From positions 372,001-436,000 of the forward strand of contig NZ_JBIWDK010000003.1 of NCBI RefSeq assembly GCF_044761985.1: a DNA stretch of 64,000 bases, written 5' to 3'. Within the stretch, counting starts at the first letter, position 1, and the number at the start of each line of letters is the position of its first letter. This document shows positions 60,562 through 64,000 of this stretch, in pieces. This DNA comes from Peribacillus sp044761985. GTDB lineage: Bacteria; Bacillota; Bacilli; Bacillales; DSM-1321. Both the position numbers and the translations under genes were made by a program. The notes under the pieces are model-generated. The model saw only the letters and a program-made list of their open reading frames with translations. It was not told the origin of the DNA and searched no databases.

Positions 60562-61683
60562 ATGACAGAATTATACGAAAAGCTTTTTCAACCATATAAA
60601 TTCTCTTCTGGGGTCGAAGTGAAAAACCGTATCATGCTGGCACCGATGACGCATTATTCTTCAGATGACCAAGGATACGTGACGGAAGAGGAATTAGCTT
60701 ATTATGCAGAGCGTTCGGCAGGAGTGGGTACGGTAATCACAGCATGTGCCTATGTAATTGCAGGTGGAAAAGGATTCCCTGGCCAATTCAGTGCTGATGA
60801 TGATGCATTCATTCCATCACTCCGAAAAGTGGCAGAAACCATTCAAGGCAAAGGGGCCAAAGCCATTTTACAAATTTATCATGGAGGTCGCCAAAGTCCG
60901 CCGGATTTATTACCAGATAATCAACCTGTTTCTGCAAGCAGCGTTGCTTCAAGCGAGGGTGCACCTGTTCCTCGTGAAATGACGGAAGATGAAATTCAAG
61001 AAGTGATTAAAGCGTTTGGAGAGGCAACGAGAAGAGCCATCGAAGCAGGATTTGATGGTGTCGAGATTCATGGGGCGAATACATATTTACTTCAGCAGTT
61101 CTTCTCTCCTCATTCCAACCGTCGCACAGATAAATGGGGGGGAACGCTTGGAAAACGTATGATTTTCCCACTTTCCATTGTTAATGAAGTAGAAAAGACT
61201 GTGGAAGAGCATGCGAAACATCCGTTTGTCATCGGCTACCGCATTTCTCCGGAAGAGGGTAGCGAGCCTGGCATCACTTTGGATGATACGCTTCAATTCG
61301 TAGACCGGCTTGCGAATCAAAACCTGGACTACATCCATGTATCGGTAGGCCATTTCTGGAATGGCTCATTCCGTGAGAGTGATAGAACGGAATCGAGAAT
61401 CGTTAAAATATATGAAAAAGTGGGCAATCGGATTCCAGTAATCGGAGTAGGGGCCCTTCATACACCTGAAGAAGTGGCGGAGGCCATGGAAACGGGCGTT
61501 CCTTTTATTGCACTTGGCAGGGAGCTGCTTATGGAACCGTACTGGATTGAAAAAATCAAGGCCGGTAAAGAAAAGGAAATACGCACGACACTTTCGAAGA
61601 AGGATCAAGATGAATTGGTCATTCCAGATCCCCTTTGGGAAAAATTAATCAATGTAAAAGGCTGGCTTCCAGTCGTGGATTGA
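60562..61683 (+). CDS. NADH-dependent flavin oxidoreductase (Old Yellow Enzyme family)
   Basis: A 373-residue FMN barrel. NRIMLAPMTHYSSDDQG (FMN site), ILQIYHGGRQS, the substrate pair in DGVEIHGANTYLLQQFFSP (His-x-x-Asn), SNRRTDKWGG and IGVGALHTPEE with FIALGRELLMEP (phosphate site) are visible. It is of the YqiG type and reduces activated alkenes. GGGGGAATT precedes ATG. Second gene after the HesB-like protein. Physiological substrate unknown. Confidence 0.92.
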   Translation: MTELYEKLFQPYKFSSGVEVKNRIMLAPMTHYSSDDQGYVTEEELAYYAERSAGVGTVITACAYVIAGGKGFPGQFSADDDAFIPSLRKVAETIQGKGAKAILQIYHGGRQSPPDLLPDNQPVSASSVASSEGAPVPREMTEDEIQEVIKAFGEATRRAIEAGFDGVEIHGANTYLLQQFFSPHSNRRTDKWGGTLGKRMIFPLSIVNEVEKTVEEHAKHPFVIGYRISPEEGSEPGITLDDTLQFVDRLANQNLDYIHVSVGHFWNGSFRESDRTESRIVKIYEKVGNRIPVIGVGALHTPEEVAEAMETGVPFIALGRELLMEPYWIEKIKAGKEKEIRTTLSKKDQDELVIPDPLWEKLINVKGWLPVVD

Positions 61684-61701
61684 GTATGAATAATAAATGA
61701 G

Positions 61702-61732
61702 CCCGTCCTTTGTTAAGGACGGGTATTTTTTT
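61702..61732. terminator. Terminator between convergent genes
   Basis: A perfect 9-bp GC-rich stem (61702-61710 with 61715-61723) then TATTTTTTT. Confidence 0.9.
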
Positions 61733-61738
61733 GGAAAT

Positions 61739-62518
61739 TTATCTATCGATTGTAACCGATGAATGAGAATGAGAGCTTCTCTTCTTTTTTCTAAACATAA
61801 GCAAACCAATGATATAAATGATGAGAAAAGCTATTAAAATAATATCCGTCATTCGTATCGTGGCAACATCTGATACAATTCGACCGGTATATTGCAAAAG
61901 GTTATGGAGGAAGTGAAAGATGATCGGAATGATGATCGATTGAGTTTGAATGACGAGTAAAGCTAAGACGAGACCTATTAGTAATGCATAGAACACTTGT
62001 ATGAAAATAGAAAAGGATGGATTTTGAAATGCCTGGGCAAAGTGCCCAATCCCGAAGAATAAACTTGAAATGATGATGGCCTTGATCTCTCCCTTTGGTA
62101 GGAGGATCTTCAGCATCAAGCCACGAAAAACGGATTCCTCGACAAAGGCATTTGTCATAATCCCCAAACTTAATAAGACTAGATAAGAAAAGGATTGAAT
62201 GGACACTCCTTCGTTGAAGATGACAAGAAGGATTAAAAAGAAGAGCAAGGGCGTATATAAAACCCATTCCCGGACGGATAGCTTCCGGAGTGAATGAAAA
62301 TAAAAGGTGCCCCATCGATTCTTTATCGTAAAATAAAAAATCAAGAGGAGTGCTAGCGGAATGAAGCCCATAAAAGGCGCAATGGGGTTACTCATCTTTG
62401 TTATTTCAGTGATGGCAGCCCCTGTTGAAACGAAAAGCAAAGTGATGATTTCAAGTCCGATAAGAGTTAAATAAGGTCGTTTGAACGTCATTTCATTTTT
62501 CATTATATAAGTCATCAT
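61739..62518 (-). CDS. CPBP-family intramembrane glutamic protease
   Basis: 259 residues with about seven membrane segments. The CPBP/CAAX-protease motifs are present: EESVFRG (EExxxR, catalytic Glu, about residue 125), FFGIGHFAQ (FxxxH) and HFLHN. A basic RKKKRSSHSHSS tail ends it. GGGGAG lies directly before two ATGs, so the start could be 62518 or 62515. Bacterial members act in membrane-protein cleavage, bacteriocin self-immunity or scaffolding; role unknown here. Confidence 0.85.
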   Translation of the reverse strand: MMTYIMKNEMTFKRPYLTLIGLEIITLLFVSTGAAITEITKMSNPIAPFMGFIPLALLLIFYFTIKNRWGTFYFHSLRKLSVREWVLYTPLLFFLILLVIFNEGVSIQSFSYLVLLSLGIMTNAFVEESVFRGLMLKILLPKGEIKAIIISSLFFGIGHFAQAFQNPSFSIFIQVFYALLIGLVLALLVIQTQSIIIPIIFHFLHNLLQYTGRIVSDVATIRMTDIILIAFLIIYIIGLLMFRKKKRSSHSHSSVTIDR

Positions 62519-62595
62519 CTCCCCTGGTTTGTGTTAAATATTCGTTGCTCGATTGGATTAATCCTGCTACCTTTCAGGCTGAAGATTAACATACA

Positions 62596-62640
62596 AGGCG
62601 CAGAAAGAAATCAGCTTATTTCTTTTGCGCCTCTTTTATT
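62596..62640 (+). terminator. Orphan plus-strand terminator
   Basis: AGGCGCA-GAAA-GAAAT pairs with ATTTC-TTTT-GCGCCT (one bulge, one wobble), then CTTTTATT. No plus-strand gene lies upstream within the 77 bases after the CPBP start. Confidence 0.6.
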
Positions 62641-62811
62641 CGCATCTCTACCATCGTTACTCAATACGAAGACGACAAGCCCTTTCATTTGTCCAGTTTT
62701 TGTTTCAGGTATATGGACTCGCATTCTATCTTCCTAAAACTCATTAATAGGTCGGGCACCTAATTTACTAGTGTAGAGGGATGGTCCTATTTTGTAATCA
62801 AAACGTAATGA

Positions 62812-62833
62812 ATTGTAAAGAATTGTTTACAAT
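62812..62833. promoter_or_regulatory. Palindrome ATTGTAAA-GAATTG-TTTACAAT
   Basis: Perfect 8-base arms (62812-62819 with 62826-62833). It lies 31 bases upstream of a TATAAT (62864-62869), a likely -10 for the SulP leader transcript. Operator-like; regulator unknown. Confidence 0.55.
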
Positions 62834-62919
62834 GTAAGTAATGTACAGTTTTACGTTTTACTATATAATATGGGAACATGGTTCGAAACCATGAATAAAC
62901 CCGACAAAGGAGATTACAT

Positions 62920-63003
62920 ATGAGAGTTACTTCTTACAATCTATCAAATCCTCAAAGGTTTACCGTGAAAAGAAAACTCCCCTTACACTTTTTCTTTTTC
63001 TAA
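62920..63003 (+). CDS. 27-residue leader peptide before the SulP gene
   Basis: ATG at 62920 follows a near-ideal AAAGGAGATTACAT ribosome site. The peptide is basic (FTVKRKL) and ends in LHFFFF, with four consecutive Phe codons (TTT TTC TTT TTC) before TAA. Its stop is 108 bases before the SulP start. CCTTACA inside it (62981-62987) can pair with TGTAAGG at 63006-63012. I read it as a translated regulatory leader; homology was not recognised. Confidence 0.55.
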   Translation: MRVTSYNLSNPQRFTVKRKLPLHFFFF

Positions 63004-63111
63004 GATGTAAGGCGACTACGTCGCTACCCCAAAATATGTACACCTACTTTTTTTCAATAACCGTTTTCAATAGAGTGCGACTAAAAAGATGAAGGATGTG
63101 AGGGTGAATTT
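63004..63111 (+). promoter_or_regulatory. Possible attenuator region before SulP gene
   Basis: Alternative pairings share GTAAGG (63007-63012): with CCTTAC in the leader ORF, or with CCTAC at 63043-63047 just before seven T (63048-63054). A small GCGAC/GTCGC hairpin (63012-63024) nests inside the latter. The second fold is weak, so this is a hypothesis. Confidence 0.4.
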
Positions 63112-64000
63112 ATGATGAAGGATAGTAGATTCCAAGGATACAACATGAAAGGATTTCAAAAAGACCTGACAGCAGGCCTGGTAGTGGGAGTGGTAGCCAT
63201 TCCCCTTGGACTAGCTTTTTCCATTGCATCCGGAGTGGAGCCCATATATGGCTTGTATACGACGATCATTGCAGGAATTCTCATTTCGCTTTTGGGTGGG
63301 TCTAAGTACCAAATTGGTGGGCCGACTGGAGCCTTTGTTCCATTACTATTTGGAATCGTCATGCAATACGGTTACGAAAGTCTTCTCATTGCCGGGTTTT
63401 TAGCCGGGATTATGTTGGTGGTGATGGGACTGCTTAAATTAGGGAATATGATGAAGTTCATTCCCCGCCCCGTTATCATTGGGTTTACGACAGGCATTGC
63501 CATCATCATCTTTTCCGGCCAAATTGCTAACTTTTTAGGCATGAAGGTGGAAAAGCATGAAACGTTTTTGGCTAATATGAAAGAATTGGTGGTTAAAGCA
63601 GATACGATGAATGTCTATAGCATAGGCGTGGCACTAATATGCTTTATTGTAATCCTGTTAGCACCGAAAGTACTTCCGCGAGTACCAGGACCTCTTCTTG
63701 GATTACTTGTTTCCACAGTGGTAGCCTTCTATTTCTTCCCTAGTAAGGTGGCTACGATTGGATCTACATATGGAGCGATTCCAAGAGGTTTCCCTGAATT
63801 TAAAGTGCCAGAGGTTTCGGTGGAAATCATTATCAATCTTCTCCCAGTGGCGCTTACCATTGCATTATTAGGAGGAATCGAATCATTGCTTTCGGCAACC
63901 GTGGCAGATAACATGGGTGGTTCGAAACACGACAGCAATAAGGAATTAGTCGGTCAAGGCATAGCGAACATCGCTACACCATTCTTTGGCGGAATCCCGG
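63112..64000 (+). CDS. SulP-family inorganic anion transporter (partial, runs off the window)
   Basis: The first 296 residues of a SulP (SLC26-like) transporter of sulfate, bicarbonate or other anions. DLTAGLVVGVVAIPLGLAFS at about 18-37 is the family start, followed by GLYTTIIAGILISLLGGSKY, the QIGGPTGAFVPLL anion-site region, PRPVIIGFTTGIAI and GGIESLLSATVADNMGG. No stop before the window end; the C-terminal STAS region, if present, lies outside. GTGAGGGTGA precedes ATG. No sulfate-assimilation gene is adjacent, so bicarbonate uptake is as likely. Confidence 0.92.
   Translation, partial: MMKDSRFQGYNMKGFQKDLTAGLVVGVVAIPLGLAFSIASGVEPIYGLYTTIIAGILISLLGGSKYQIGGPTGAFVPLLFGIVMQYGYESLLIAGFLAGIMLVVMGLLKLGNMMKFIPRPVIIGFTTGIAIIIFSGQIANFLGMKVEKHETFLANMKELVVKADTMNVYSIGVALICFIVILLAPKVLPRVPGPLLGLLVSTVVAFYFFPSKVATIGSTYGAIPRGFPEFKVPEVSVEIIINLLPVALTIALLGGIESLLSATVADNMGGSKHDSNKELVGQGIANIATPFFGGIP

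Noticed and set aside
62531..62737. Plus-strand ORF of 68 codons upstream of the SulP region
   Set aside because: It passes through the orphan terminator and has no ribosome site or protein-like composition.
62813..62832. TnrA/GlnR-type site reading of TGTAAAGAATTGTTTACA
   Set aside because: The arms fit TGTnA...TnACA but the length is 18 rather than 17 bases, so the spacing is wrong. Kept only as an unassigned palindrome.

Overview
The window looks like chromosome from an aerobic, endospore-forming, low-GC soil Bacillaceae, most like Peribacillus or Bacillus. The reasons are strong AGGAGG-type ribosome sites, frequent GTG and TTG starts, sporulation genes (spoVAC-D-Eb, spoVIF, cotX, cotG, cotH, a YjcZ protein), CcpA-type cre sites, and a gene order around spoVIF-yjcD-yjcF-yjcG-yjcH that I recognise from Bacillus subtilis. 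I see no insertion sequence, prophage, CRISPR array or rRNA gene. The genus call is inference.

Layout. 1-9100: sporulation and the yjc block. It holds a 38-residue protein behind a sigma-K-like promoter, a YhcN lipoprotein with spoVAC-spoVAD-spoVAEb, a YjcZ protein, spoVIF, helicase yjcD, two CotX/CotW-type coat genes and yjcF-yjcG-yjcH. 9200-12300: a PgpA-like phosphatase, an unusual tRNA-Val(GAC) with its own promoter and terminator, murB and a DJ-1/PfpI protein. 12350-18290: D-xylose use, with xylR divergent from xylA-xylE-xylB and a clear operator/promoter/cre region. 18370-24380: a YhgE/Pip membrane protein, an SsuABC/TauABC-type ABC importer and an NrnA-like DHH phosphoesterase.

24690-42260: a large L-rhamnose island. 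It has a DeoR-family regulator, a binding-lipoprotein/YesM-kinase/YesN-regulator sensing module, an RhaT-P-Q-S-like ABC importer, the fused aldolase-dehydrogenase RhaEW, the kinase-isomerase-mutarotase operon rhaB-rhaA-rhaM and an MFS permease. 42550-45300: a CaiB/BaiF CoA-transferase, an acyl-CoA dehydrogenase and a DUF3870 protein. 45500-47350: divergent cotG-cotH. 47550-49710: a TRM11-like methyltransferase and an MBL-fold hydrolase.

50080-55510: a 2-deoxyribose island. A B. subtilis-type deoR and deoC control region is joined to deoP, deoX and deoK homologues of the kind known from Salmonella. 55700-61690: a 2-hydroxyacid dehydrogenase with a Bcr/CflA pump, an SDR enzyme, a Gfo/Idh/MocA oxidoreductase, a HesB-like protein with a histidine-rich loop and an Old Yellow Enzyme. 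61740-64000: a CPBP membrane protease, then a SulP anion transporter cut by the window end. The SulP gene is preceded by a palindrome, a 27-codon leader ORF ending in four Phe codons and mutually exclusive RNA pairings.

The window is thus mainly a sugar-scavenging region (xylose, rhamnose, deoxyribose) set beside sporulation genes. The best candidates for undescribed biology are the SulP leader, the deoxyribose operon under DeoR, the rhamnose sensing module with its GRAAATAATC repeats, and the paired TTTGTTT repeats around rhaEW/rhaB.
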